DNA from: Hyalella azteca
Lineage: Eukaryota; Arthropoda; Malacostraca; Amphipoda; Hyalellidae
Assembly: GCF_000764305.2 (NCBI RefSeq)
Contig: NW_025945712.1
Coordinates: 8,232 to 72,231 of the forward strand
Length of the DNA stretch: 64,000 nt
Reading direction: 5' to 3'
Shown here: positions 34,001-45,329 of the stretch, piece by piece
How positions within the stretch are numbered: the stretch's first letter is position 1
Layout: every line of letters begins with the position of its first letter
The notes under the pieces: generated by a model
Database searches by the model: none
What the model was told of the DNA's origin: nothing
Seen by the model: only the letters and a program-made list of their open reading frames with translations
Position numbers and translations under genes: made by a program

Positions 34001-34678
34001 ACATGACAGATGGAAGTGAAGTTTTCTTCCATTAAATAAAATAAATGTGTCAATGATCACATTGATTTCTTCGCCTAATCCTCACTACGCATGCAGTGCT
34101 GGATTAAAAATTCGAGGGCGGATTTAAAATACAGAAAAAATGACCGGACATAATCACGTAAGAGACCAAGCATCTCAGGGTATTTTTGTCACAATTAATT
34201 GGAATCAGTTAGGTTTATTTTTCATATTGCGATGAGTCGAAATTCGAAAAAATAAACGTAAGAGTGTGTGAATAGTTCATTTTTTTACAATAACTCTCGA
34301 CTTATAAAAGCATTGAATTTAGTGAGAGAATATTAGCAATGACCAAATTGTTTTCTTCATAATCGCGTACAATGTTCCGTACTTAATTAAACGTTCTTGT
34401 TAAATATATGCGCTCGAAACTTGTCAGCTGCAAGTAAGAATTTCATGAATTTCTTGCTAGACCTTCACTTGAACGATATTTGCATACAGCCCACATGTTG
34501 TATTTGTGTTGTAAATACTTATCATTTGTGCTAAACCTTCACCTAGACAAAATTTGCACAACCCACATGCAAAACAAGCGGAAAATCCTTATCATTCTAC
34601 AAGAAGGTCGCCGTCGACAGATATGCTGGACTCTGCTACGTGAAACTGGTCGCTTTTTTCGTCATGCGAGGCGCACTG
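34001..34678. other. Unassigned stretch
   Basis: Unique DNA between versions A and B. A plus frame at 34480-34713 runs into the family 1 fragment; no domain is recognised. Confidence 0.35.
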
Positions 34679-34712
34679 TTTTTAGCGCATTTTCTCATTT
34701 ATGGAAAAAATA
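34679..34712 (+). repeat. Dispersed repeat, family 1, copy 4 (truncated)
   Basis: Only the first ~34 bp (TTTTTAGCGCATTTTCTCAT then TTATGGAAAAAAT) remain. The sequence switches abruptly to block W, which marks a breakpoint. Confidence 0.8.
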
Positions 34713-35171
34713 GCCTGGTAATGCAAGAGTAGTTAGCTACAGTCACTCATTAGCATGCCTGGTAATGCAAGAGTAGTTAGCTACCATTACTTATTAGCAC
34801 GCCTGATAATGCGTGGGAGGTTAACTACCCTAATTCATTTAACTAGCGGTAGTAATTTGATGTGAAAACTTACACTTAAAGTAACTTTGAGCGGTAAGAT
34901 ATTATTGAAGTATAATCGATGTACGCTAAATGATTGATGTTGATCAGTTCATCAGTAAACTCTCTCAATAAAAAAATTCTTAAAGTTAATTAATAATGTT
35001 ATTAATAATAATTAACAACATGATTATATAAAAGTTTTAATCCAGTAAAATTCGGATTTCGTTCGATAAAGCTTGATTCACAACATCGCAGTGACTCATT
35101 TCATTTCAAATCAAAATCCGATATAGTTTATTCATTTCTCGTCAAAATAGAATGAATTTAAGCAGCACACG
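34713..35171. repeat. Segmental duplication block W (version B)
   Basis: Starts with about three copies of a 43-bp unit (CTGGTAATGCAAGAGTAGTT and AGCTACAGTCACTCATTAGC). It then carries ~220 bp not in version A, and matches A again from 35008 to 35171. Confidence 0.85.
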
Positions 35172-35764
35172 CAACATTTGATCCAAACAATAGTCACGAA
35201 CACGGCAGATTATTTCATTGTGACCTTTCCACTAGCGACGATGAACTCAAACATTCATAGTTGCTACTTCCTTGAAGGATTTAATATTCTTACATATCAA
35301 CGAAATACGAATCAATAAAATGTAGACGTTTATACAACCGTGGGGTCTTCATTATTCCTACGTATAAGCGAAATATACATATATAATAAACGCAATATAA
35401 ATACATAATAAGAGAAATATGTATATAATTTAATTGCGGTGCGCATTAATTATGCCACATGCCACCTTCAGTTGTTTAATTATAGTTACACGCATCGTGT
35501 TGGCATACTGTGATGAAGACACATTAATTATGCCACATGCCATTTTCAGTTGCGATGGCGCAGCAACATTGAGCAAGTGACCTTTCACTATAGGCTCCTT
35601 CAAACGCCCTCCCGAGCCTAAGTCAACAAAACCAATGCACAATCTAAGGCATGGTGAAGGATACCCCGAAAGAGTCTGAAACTCAAATGTATCACGAGCA
35701 AATAGATAGCCTCAGTTATTTATAAGATAGGAACGCCCTGATTTAGAACTGAAGAAATCATTCT
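35172..35764. other. Unassigned stretch
   Basis: It has a partial internal repeat (ATTAATTATGCCACATGCCA near 35445 and 35524). The minus frame 35430-35642 follows that repeat. Confidence 0.45.
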
Positions 35765-35916
35765 TATCGTATTTTCTCATTTATGGAAAAAAAGCGCTAT
35801 TGTGGTCGCTATGTCCGTAGTGCCGTCTGTCCGTCTGTCCGTGACTTCACTTTTGCGTCGACGAGAAAATGCGCTCTCTGTCACTCGCTGCAGTGAGTAC
35901 TGAGTTATATTTTTTA
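35765..35916 (+). repeat. Dispersed repeat, family 1, copy 5
   Basis: Near full-length plus-oriented copy with a shorter GTCCGTCTGTCC run. It keeps CGACGAGAAAATGCGCTCTC and the terminal GAGTACTGAGTTATATTTTT. Confidence 0.88.
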
Positions 35917-36494
35917 GCTTTTAAGCATTAAACTACCTAAGTTATGCATCAGTTCAAGAATTTATTGTTGAACATGCTCACCCATATTTTTTCCCTCTGT
36001 GGGGTTAGTATATATGAAATGTATGTTAAACGACGTAAAATATGTGAAAAATCAAGCTTTTCACGTCAAACGGAAACTGTTCTTCTACCTCAAGACTTAA
36101 ATACCGTACTCGTAGAAATTCGTATTCAGTAGAATACGTAGAAATTCAGTAAAATATTTCTGCTATAAAAAATATATTCGCTTTTAATTTTATGTTTTGA
36201 TTAGAGCATATTTTCGCCGTCCACTCCTACCATTGAAGTTATACGAACAAAAAAGTTCTAGGAAAATAATTACGTGCTACTTGTGATCCTTGAATTACTT
36301 TTCTTTCAATAAATTTGTAAATCCGTGCAACTTTTCTGCTCACTGAGGATGAACGCACGTATCTAACCTCCCCGAATTATTTTCAAAAACTTTGTGAACT
36401 GATGACTGAAACTTCAATTTCTTTCTATACAATGGTCGTCCGTCAATACTAGTATGAAATCTAAACACAAAAACAACTAAGTTGCAACGCTGGC

Positions 36495-36665
36495 TCATCC
36501 GCGAATCATTCCAGCAATTCTATCATCAACATCCGCTGGACAACCGATTATATTTTTGAACTGCGCAAGCCTAATGAAGCTTTGAAGGGTTATTACGTGT
36601 GGTGGTCCAAACAAAGTTGTTATACTGATTGCTAATTCATCGCATAATTTGCAAATGCATTGATG
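36495..36665 (-). CDS. Candidate 3' coding segment, product unknown
   Basis: Minus-strand frame ending at a TGA at 36495. The last ~57 residues (CKLCDELAISITTLFGPPHV..., ending DVDDRIAGMIRG) have a more protein-like composition than other frames here. Upstream of 36665 the frame enters the 90-bp tandem duplication, so the start at 36821 is unlikely to be real. It could be a last exon or a transposon remnant. No family is recognised. Confidence 0.2.
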   Translation of the reverse strand, partial: HQCICKLCDELAISITTLFGPPHVITLQSFIRLAQFKNIIGCPADVDDRIAGMIRG

Positions 36666-36670
36666 GAAAT

Positions 36671-36848
36671 ATAGGCTAGAAGAGAACTCCAATAAATATT
36701 TTGAGATATCTGGATAAAACGGCATGATCAAAGTACCGTTACGAACTATAAAAAGACAACATAGGCTAGAAGGGAACTCCAATAAACATTTTAACATATC
36801 TAGATAAAACGGCATGATCAAAGTACCGTTACGAAGTATAAAAAGACT
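36671..36848. repeat. 90-bp tandem duplication
   Basis: Two adjacent copies (36671-36760, 36761-36848) sharing ATAGGCTAGAAG, GATAAAACGGCATGATCAAA and GTACCGTTACGAA, with about six differences. Confidence 0.92.
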
Positions 36849-38444
36849 CGTGTTTTCCGTTTGGAATTAGGCACCAACCGCACGCATTAATTTTCACAAT
36901 GAAACGCTCTCCACAACGTCGATCTTGGAGCGCAAGTCCGAAGACGATCGCTCAGCAAACAGGTTTTGTGATGCCGGCAGGATCTAAATATGAGCAAGAG
37001 CCGCAACGCCTCGCAATTCCTCGCACAACTTGCCGTTTTGCAATACTATAAGGAAAAAATCACGGGAAATAAATGCATTTATTTCCTATGTTTCCGTGCT
37101 ACATAGCCGGAAACTTAGAACGTAAGAATTCAATACAAATAAAAACATTTTTAACAGGATTAACAGACAGGCATTTTTTCGGCTACATTCCACGATTCAG
37201 TTTCTTTCATTCACGTTAGCCGGCAAAAATTTATGGTACTAATTTATTTATGGTACTACCTTATTTACTTCTATAAAGTACTCAAAAATTAGAAAATTAA
37301 ACTTTTGCTCCGCAACCTAAAATCTTACTAGTAAACATTTAACGGTAGGCCTTTTGAATCTTTTTTGTCCGTGGATTTTGACGTTTTTTTTACCATCATC
37401 TGCATAGCAAATTAGCAACCCAGACTAGAATAAGTAAAAAAAACATCTCTCTCCATGGACAAGTTCGTTTTCCATTTTTTCGTACAAGAGTCTTATTAAG
37501 CTAGGCTGGAAAAATGTCTCGCTAACATCTATGTTCGCTTGATAACATCTATTATCAATGTTCGCTGGAAAGATTAACTTGATAATAACAAATGTACGCT
37601 CAAATTGGCTGACTGATCAGAGCAGGACTATGGGTGCAATGTTGTGCATTGATCTCAAGACAATTAAAAGTTATTTCTTACAGGAAACATTCCTAATAGA
37701 GCCGCGCACCAATTAAATGCTCCTGCATGATTATTCCAGCCTTATACTCCAGCAGGACGAGCGCATGCGTTATACGTGCCATAATATGTTCAGTAGGTAC
37801 GTGCTACACGTACGTGAATGGAAAAACGTTCACTGCACCTGCGGGAACAGTTATTGATGTGATTTCTTATCATCGTTGAAATCCTACCTCCAATAAATAA
37901 TAATTAGTATCAGTTGGCAGATTTTTTCTATTGTGCAAGTGCAATTGATGACCAGAGATTTCATTTTCGAAAAATTTTCTTTTTCGTTTTCCAATGAGTG
38001 TTGAAGTATTTTCCGCTGTTTTTGGTTGAATTGCATGAAAGCAAGTTTAAGAAAGATTGTGCAAAGTATGAACGATCAAATTTACAGAAACTTGTTAAAT
38101 AACAATTAAGAATGAAGCTAAAATCTACTTATGGGTTGCAATTATGAACTGAGATGAGAAACGTTATATCGTATTGCATGTATTTATATGGTCGATAAAT
38201 AACGCAAATTGAACCATTGCAACGCAATTTAAGAGCGAGGTTACATTTCAAGCTCTAAATGGTCCCCACAAACACAGAGCAAGCGCTATAAAACAAAACC
38301 ATCGCACTTACCGAAACAATTTTGTGATTCTAGACAAACTACAAAGAGGAAATTGAACTTATACCCAAATCGCAAAAGTGGTAACAATTTTTTGGTATGG
38401 AGACTTTGCAGCTCACATAGCAGTGAAGACTCATCGAAAAGACT
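36849..38444. other. AT-rich stretch, nothing recognised
   Basis: Unique DNA without a supported gene, RNA or repeat. Confidence 0.4.
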
Positions 38445-38990
38445 TCATTATTTACTATAAATTATGAGAATCGTTCATAAATGCCCACAAACATTTGTAA
38501 TGAGTACCTACTTGAATTAACGTATTTTATTAGTACTAATTTCAGTTTTCCTTGAAAACGACACAAACTAAGCATTTCTTCGCCACAATACCTGCACATC
38601 CTATAGGATGTTTGACAGAGAACACATAAATACGACACTAACAGGACAAGATAGGTGTAGTATTGTAAGCCCATTCCGTACTACTGACAGGCATGCAACC
38701 TTTCTTTGAGCCTAGTCATAGAATTAGAAGCACTTCGTCCTGTATGTCACTTCATTATTTACTATAAATTATGAGAATCGTTCAAAAATGCACACAAACA
38801 TTTGTAATGAGTACCTGAATTAACGTATTTTATTAGTACTAGTTTCAGTTTTCGTTGAAAACGACACAAACTAAGCATTTCAACGCTCCAGTACCAGCAC
38901 ATCCTATATGCGATGTCAGTTTTATACGCCATACGGTGGTAAGTTTGACAGAGGACACATAAATACGACAATAACAGGACAAGATAGGAT
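38445..38990. repeat. ~210-bp tandem duplication
   Basis: Copies at about 38445-38655 and 38750-38990 share TTATTTACTATAAATTATGA, GAATCGTTCA, AATTAACGTATTTTATTAGT and AACACATAAATACGAC, separated by ~95 bp. Related minus-strand frames (38462-38674 and 38762-38971) survive in both, with shared LCRFQxKLKLVLIKYVNS. The copies differ by substitutions and a 27-bp insertion in the second. Confidence 0.9.
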
Positions 38991-39174
38991 TATTCTTTAT
39001 AGGACCTGACTAGGAACTAGGACCTGACGATGGACAAGTTAATTCATCAGGGACTGTACTATGAAAAATAGGATCGAGTACGGAACTCCTTCATCCTATA
39101 TTTACGGACGGCTTTTCAAGTTATACCCTTCAATCACAGACGATAATTCGGCCGCTGAGCTAGTTTTGATAGTC

Positions 39175-39320
39175 CGGCCCCAAATGTGTAATGCTGGGTT
39201 TCAAGTTGTAATACACTTCACTTTTTTACAACACTTCTCTATTTTGATGGTCCGGCCCCAAATGTGTAATGCTGGGTTTCAAGTTGTAATACACTTCACT
39301 TTTTTACAACACTTCTCTTT
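39175..39320. repeat. ~76-bp tandem duplication
   Basis: Two copies of a unit with GGTCCGGCCCCAAATGTGTA, ATGCTGGGTTTCAAGTTGTA and ATACACTTCACTTTTTTACA, the second leading into a family 2 repeat. The two are almost identical. Confidence 0.92.
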
Positions 39321-39640
39321 AACTTCACTTCTTGTTGTCTGTCTGCTACAAATCTTATAATCGATATTTAACACACTTCTACCTTTCCAATCGATCTGAA
39401 ATTTTGCACACTTGCATAAAGTTAGAGACAATGCACGAATCAATTGACAGAATATATAATTTAAAAAATACAAAATTTTTTTATTTAAAAAATTGGTACA
39501 AATAATTTCGTCTGCTACATAATTTATAATCGATATTTAACACACTTCTACCTTTCCAATCGATCTGAAATTTTGCACACTTGCGTAAAGTTGGAGACAA
39601 TGCATGATTCAATTGACAGAATAAATAATTTTGCAAAATT
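39302..39640 (+). repeat. Dispersed repeat, family 2, tandem dimer 1
   Basis: First unit 39302-39480 and second unit from about 39506. Shared core: GTCTGCTACAAATCTTATAA, TCGATATTTAACACACTTCT, CCAATCGATCTGAAATTTTG and CAATTGACAGAATAAATAAT. The second unit starts at TTTCGTCTGCTAC, without the CTTCACTTCTTGT leader. Same dimer layout as 43346-43700. I do not recognise the family. Confidence 0.88.
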
Positions 39641-40199
39641 TAAATTCTTCTTAAATTCTAAAAATAAAATTTAAAAATTACTCTTTTTTAATATTTGATA
39701 ATAAAATTAGAAATTCATTGTACATGCGTAACATCGGATACCTACACTGAATTCTTTAGAAGTGTTGTCTTTAAAAATTAATTTTTAAACGCATATAATT
39801 TCTTTTTTCGTCGAAAAAACAAATTCAATACTATGCGCGAATTATCCGCAACAGGAAACTCTCCTGTTGATCTGAGCGCGATGGCATGCTAAGCGCCGGT
39901 CAAACAGAAGGGCAAAGTTCGGGTTAAATAAATGCACAGTTAACAGAGCAACAAGCATGCAATACAATAGGGTACGAACACTGACTACTAAGTGGTAACT
40001 ACCGACAATGATGATAATAATTCTTCACCATAACTCATCTGCAAAGTCAAGATCGACCCAACGTCTAGCCTACTGCAGCACTAAGGTTCAAGGGTATAGC
40101 GGCTTAGGAGAAATCGATCGTATGTAAATATGTATGTCATGTAAACATCAGTACGTATATACCGCATTAAATTGGGGCTACTTTATCGGAAAAGTTCAT
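39607..40199. repeat. Segmental duplication block X (version B)
   Basis: Homologue of 32812-33405. Here it continues on the left into the rest of a family 2 repeat and on the right into block Y, so this arrangement is likely the correct one. Confidence 0.93.
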
Positions 40200-40829
40200 G
40201 ATATATAACATCGCTTGATAAAATGGATCAAATTATATACTCTCTGCATGCATAGCAACATGTCACCGATAACTAATTCAAAATTAGTCAAAAAACTCCA
40301 GACGCCAGCTACAGCTGTCCGATGTTACTAGGTTGTCTAAATTGATCAAGCAAATCATTCACTATTTTAAGGCACAGAAACTTACAAGGTAAATCTAGAT
40401 TTCAGATTTATATCAGTGAAACATCAAATTTTACCTAAGCTCAGCGTTCATCAGGTCATTACGCTGGATTTATGTTTACAGCAATATTATTACATCCACA
40501 AAAAAAGGCTTTAATATCTACAAAATATTTTTACATTCACAACAAGCTTTTACATTCACAATATATCGTTAAATTCACGAAATATTTTTACATCCAGAAA
40601 ATATTTTAACATACAGTACGCTGAATATTTCCACACCCACAAAATATGTTTACACTCACAAAATATCTTTGCATACACAATAAGCTTCTACATCAAAATA
40701 TTTAACATCCAAAAATATTTTAACATGAGCAAAATATTTTCATATCAACAACTTGATAGTCGGGTTGGAATGGCTGAAACTATATAATAAGACCACAAAT
40801 TTCGCATTAAAATATTGACTTTACATTTC

Positions 40830-41575
40830 CATAAGCAGACCACGTGACCACAAGCAGACCACATGACCATAAGCAGACCACATGACCATAAGCAGACCAC
40901 ATGACCATAAGCAGACCACATCACCATAAGCAGACCACGTGACCATAAGCAGACCAATAGACCATAAGCAGACCACATGACCATAAGCAGACCACATGAC
41001 CATAAGAAGACCACGTGACCATAAGCAGACCACATGACCACAAGCAGACCACGTGACCATAAGCAGACCACATGACCATAAGCAGACCACATGACCATAA
41101 GCAGACCACGTGACCATAAGCAGACTACGTGACCACAAGGAGACCACGTGACCAGAAGCAGACCACATGATCATAAGCAGACCAGGTGACCATAAGCAGA
41201 CCACGTGACCATAAGTTGACCACATGACCACAAGCAGACCACATGATCATAAGCAGACCACGTGATCATAAGCAGACCACGTGACCATAAGCAGACCACG
41301 TGACCATAAGCAGAAGTGATCATAAGCAGACCACATGACCATAAGCAGACCACATTACCATAAGCAGACCACATGATCATAAGCAGACCACGTGAGCATA
41401 AGCAGACCACGTGAGCATAAACAGACCACGTGACCACAAGCAGACCACATGATCATAAGCAGAGCACGTGACCATAAGCAGACCATGTGACCATAAGCAG
41501 AGCACGTGACCATAAGCAGAGCACGTGACCATAAGCAGACCATCTGACCATGAGCAGACCACGTGAAGACCTTGG
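40830..41575. repeat. 19-bp minisatellite with CACGTG/CACATG
   Basis: About 39 copies of a 19-bp unit (GACCATAAGCAGACCACGT) with CACGTG, CACATG, GATCAT and GACCACA variants. Version A has just two units (31387-31425). CACGTG is the E-box core, but nothing here shows regulation. The minus-strand MVMWSAYGHVV-type frames are by-products. Confidence 0.96.
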
Positions 41576-41663
41576 AATTACAGCGCAAATCACCACATCG
41601 CAGGACTTCTTATAAGCAAAACTGGGACGGCAAACAAGAAGAAGGCGTCACTGGCTCCCAGTG

Positions 41664-41800
41664 AAAATTTACAGACGCGGCAGCTTCTGATTTGGATTAC
41701 CAGAAACTGGGGCGTCTCTAAATTTTGCTACCCAGTGAAAATTTACAGACGCGGCAGCTTCTGATTTGGATTACCAGAAGCTGGGGCGACTCTAAATTTT
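41664..41800. repeat. 63-bp hairpin element, two tandem copies
   Basis: Copies 41664-41726 and 41738-41800. Each is an imperfect palindrome: AAAATTTACAGACGCGGCAG with CTTCTG, an 11-nt loop, then CAGAAGCTGGGGCGACTC with TAAATTTT; 26-bp arms with about four mismatches. Shared flanks are GCTACCCAGTG and TTTTGCTA. A third copy is inverted at 47137-47199. Version A of block Y lacks the insertion. Confidence 0.88.
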
Positions 41801-42389
41801 CTTAGGGGGGCAGTGCATTGATAGTCAAGTAGCGTTTGTCTTGACCGAACAGGAACAGCGAGCGAGAATTCCATACACTACAAGCTTTAGTGTCCACACT
41901 ATTCGATCTTTATTATTGTTATTATTATTACTATTTTTTTACTGGTATTGTTATTATTCTACGAAGCGATTGACGTGGCGTGGTGACTAATTTAATAAAA
42001 AATACTTCTGTTTATTTCTCATAATAACCACTGAACTTTTAAAATTTTATTCAATAAAATTACCGCATTATTAACCTTGCTTTAGTTATATTCGTAGCGT
42101 TCGAGGACTGATTCATTATAACTGAATTACACCAGGTTTAGAACGTTACCTACAATTTTTGTGTCATTATTTAACGTAACTGGAAACATTGAATTAGTCA
42201 TTTTCAGTAATCGGTGTAGGAAATTTCGCTTCATGGACATTAAATACATTTTCATCATTGTCTTAACTATACATTAAAAATCTGGTCAATAATTAGTTTA
42301 TTAAAATATAAGAGTACTTTCGATCATTGACAATTGAAGAATGCCTTAACTATACGTCAGTCCTCTGACACCTTCGCGAACACCAAAAC

Positions 42390-43030
42390 ATACAGAGGCA
42401 AATGTTCGCTTAAAAACTCTTAAGAATCTCAGGTTTAAAGACAATCACTGATCTGAATTACAGAGGCAAAAGGTCGCTTCAAAACCTCTTAAAAATCGCA
42501 AGTTTAAAGACAATCACTGAGCCGAATTACAGAGGCAAAAGGTCGCTTCAAAACCTCTTAAAAATCGCAAGTTTAAAGACAATCACTGATCTGAATTACA
42601 GAGGCAAATGGTCGCTTCAAAAACTCTTAAAAATCGCAAGTTTAAAGACAATCACTGAGCTGAATTAGAAATCCCTGAGCTGAATTACATGAATTACAGA
42701 GGCAAATAGTCGCTTCAAAAACTCATAAGGATCTCAGGTTTAAAGACAATCACTGAGCTGAATTACAGAGGCAAAAGTCGCTTCAAAAACTCTTAAAAAT
42801 CGCAAGTTTAAAGACAATCAATGAGCTGACTTAGACAATCACTGAGCTGAATTACATGAATTACAGAGGCAAATAATCGCTTCAAAAAGTCTCAAGAAAG
42901 GCAGTTTTAAAGACAATCTATCTCTGAGCTGAATCACAGAGGCAAAAGTCGCTTCAAAAACTCTTAAGAATGGCAGGTTTAAAGACAAAATCAGAGCTGA
43001 ATTACTGAGGCAGAGGTTGCTTCAAAAACT
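42390..43030. repeat. 69-bp minisatellite (version B)
   Basis: About nine copies of the 69-bp unit, the later ones strongly diverged with internal deletions and short duplications (TGAATTACATGAATTACAGA). This suggests an array whose right end has decayed. Confidence 0.92.
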
Positions 43031-43345
43031 CGAATCTCAGGTTCAACAACAACAGCCAAGTGAGGAAGGGAATAAGGGCTTTGCCAGGCAATATTTCCAA
43101 AGCTCAAAAACCGGACGCGTTGACATGACGAAAAATGGAGCTAAGTGGCACGTGGCAGCGAGTATCGACATACTGCAGTCAGAGACATGACAGAGACTTG
43201 GTCAAATAGCGATGCACTTTTTGCTCTTGTATGGGTCATCCTGGTCCAATTTTGCCCGATAAAAAAGACAGATCAATGCAACGTTCGCTCTCTGTTCGTG
43301 CTGTGGGTGAGGAAAGGTGTCACTATTTGGCATATGTCCCGTCCA

Positions 43346-43700
43346 TTTTTACAAGACTTCTCTTTAACTTCACTTCTTGTTTGTCTGTTTGTCTGTCTGT
43401 CTGTCTGCTACAAATCTTATAATCGATATTTAACACACTTCTACCTGTCCAATCGATCTGAAATTTGGCACACTTGCGTAAAATTGGAGACAAGGCACGA
43501 ATCAATTGACAGAATAAATAATTTTATAAATTGAAAAAAAATTTCATTTTTAAAAAAAATTTAAAAATAATTTCGTCTGCTACAAATCTTATAATCCATA
43601 TATGACACAATTTGACCTGTCCAATTGATCTGAAATTTTGCACAATTGCATAAAGTCAGAGACAATGCATGAATCAATTGACAGAATATATCATTTTCAA
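43346..43700 (+). repeat. Dispersed repeat, family 2, tandem dimer 2
   Basis: First unit 43346-43530 with a longer GTCT run (TGTCTGTCTGTCTGTCTGCT); second unit from 43571. It repeats the dimer structure of 39302-39640, including the shortened start of the second unit. Confidence 0.88.
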
Positions 43701-44882
43701 AGTTTACAAAACTTTGATATCTTAAAAAAATTTTTAAAAATATTTTTTTTTCAATAAACGCAAAAACAATGAAATCGAATGAGGCTTGGGAGAAGCAGAT
43801 TACCTGCTACTAACAAACTCATGAATAAAATTGTCAATTCAAGTCTCGATTAAATATTTTTAATTATTTTTTTGAAGGTGCGGCAGGAGATTTAGGTGCA
43901 CAGCGCTTTTGTGAGGCCGTGCGATGGAATTTATTATACAAAATCCGCTCCGTTAATGCCAAAGACAAACGAGAAAATCATTATTTCACTCGAAATGAAT
44001 AGAAAGATCCACATTTACGTTCATCAAAATGAGCTGCCAGCGAACCTGCTATTCTCTCACATAAAGAAAAGTCAGGAATTCAAAAGGAAGAAATACGGTG
44101 AATTTTAGAGAAAGTTTTGCGCCACGTTGGAGAACAAGCGCGATCAAAACCAGTACGATAACAAACACAATGAAAAAGCGAATGAAAAAATATCTCATTT
44201 TCAGACAAACTTTTTTATTTGTAACATTTATGCAGCCTATCTTTACTGCGCCAGAGTCGGTCTAGTAGCCAGGGAAACTGCTCTTAAAATTCCTAAGCAC
44301 TATAAAAGCGGAGGGAAAATTTAAAAAATAAGCGAATCAGGAGAGAAACTACATGAAATTGTAACATAAACTGCTTAGAAGTTTGTAAATTTTATGAACT
44401 CAAAATACCGCAGTGTGTAGTTATCGGATTTTTTGCTAATTCCATAGAAGTGTATGAAATCCGTAAATATAATCCAATTCTCCAAAAATTGTATATTGCG
44501 CCTATACTACGCATTTTAAATTTTTCACGGCTCCTATTATGCAGGATTAGCTCCTGAAGGGTAGAGAAGATGCAAGAATGTATTGCTATTCGTTTAATTA
44601 GTTATTCCGACAATTTGGATAAAAGCTCAAGTCGTAATACCAGTTTCATGTTTACTTATTCAAGATTATCCGGATCAATGAATTCAATTCATAAAACGCA
44701 TCTCATGAACTTTCTAATATCTTTTATGCATATTAATCGAAAGAACCGTGTTTAAATTACGCTTCCGCGAACTGGATATTTCCCTTTATATCGAACGACG
44801 TTTTAATGATATTTTAATCAAGCAACAAAAGTTAATTAATCTTTATTTCTTGCATTACTCACTACTTCATTTGAAGGCAAGA
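43701..44882. other. Unassigned stretch
   Basis: Frames at 43896-44108 (70 codons), 44127-44324 and 44570-44755 have no known domain. The first is Lys-rich near its end. No splice or promoter evidence is seen. Confidence 0.35.
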
Positions 44883-45108
44883 AACACGTGTTAATTATGA
44901 CAGTTAAATCAGCATCGAAATTATGGTGAGCTAAATAACGCATTGACAATCTCAGTTACCGTCCCAACTAAATAAATTAAAGTTAGATCTGTTACCAAAC
45001 AATCAACGTTTTAATATTATGAAGCAGAACAAGCGAGGTGCCAGCCAACGATGTGCTTGTTCGTTGGCACTCAAAGCAATAAGGCAAATGCAAGGAAGCT
45101 CTGAAGTG
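44883..45108. repeat. Segmental duplication block Z (version B)
   Basis: 44883-45012 and 45014-45108 match the two parts of block Z in version A exactly. Here the parts are joined without the 365-bp segment holding the MITE. Confidence 0.93.
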
Positions 45109-45327
45109 TTTGTGCTGAAGAGTATCAGGCCGTTAACACCTTCAAGAGATCCTCAAGATGCTAGCCACTTCCACTACAGACGCTTTCCTGCTAACCTCTT
45201 TGTTGCTCCTCAACCTCTGAAAGAATCTTTAGGAGGATTGCGTTTAACTGATCAAGCCATTAATTGGCTAATAATAAGACTGCAAAATTTTTTAAACGAA
45301 GATGCCTGGCGTTTCCGAATCTCATAA
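45019..45327 (+). CDS. Small open frame, function unknown
   Basis: A 102-codon frame (MKQNKRGASQRCACSLALKA...) outside any tandem array, with a Lys/Arg/Cys-containing start and a C-terminal LRLTDQAINWLIIRLQNF stretch. The first 30 codons are repeated exactly at 33910-34000, where the frame is cut. Composition is closer to coding DNA than that of its neighbours. No domain is recognised, and it may be part of a larger mobile element or an exon. Confidence 0.25.
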   Translation: MKQNKRGASQRCACSLALKAIRQMQGSSEVFVLKSIRPLTPSRDPQDASHFHYRRFPANLFVAPQPLKESLGGLRLTDQAINWLIIRLQNFLNEDAWRFRIS

Positions 45328-45329
45328 AG

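Larger units (their letters stand above)
40237..43030. repeat. Segmental duplication block Y (version B)
   Basis: Homologue of 30846-32773. It differs by a large expansion of the 19-bp CACGTG repeat, an inserted pair of 63-bp hairpin elements, and a longer, more degenerate 69-bp array. Confidence 0.9.

Noticed and set aside
40745..41588. Minus-strand Trp/Cys-rich frames
   Set aside because: Products of a 19-bp repeat that rotates through three frames.
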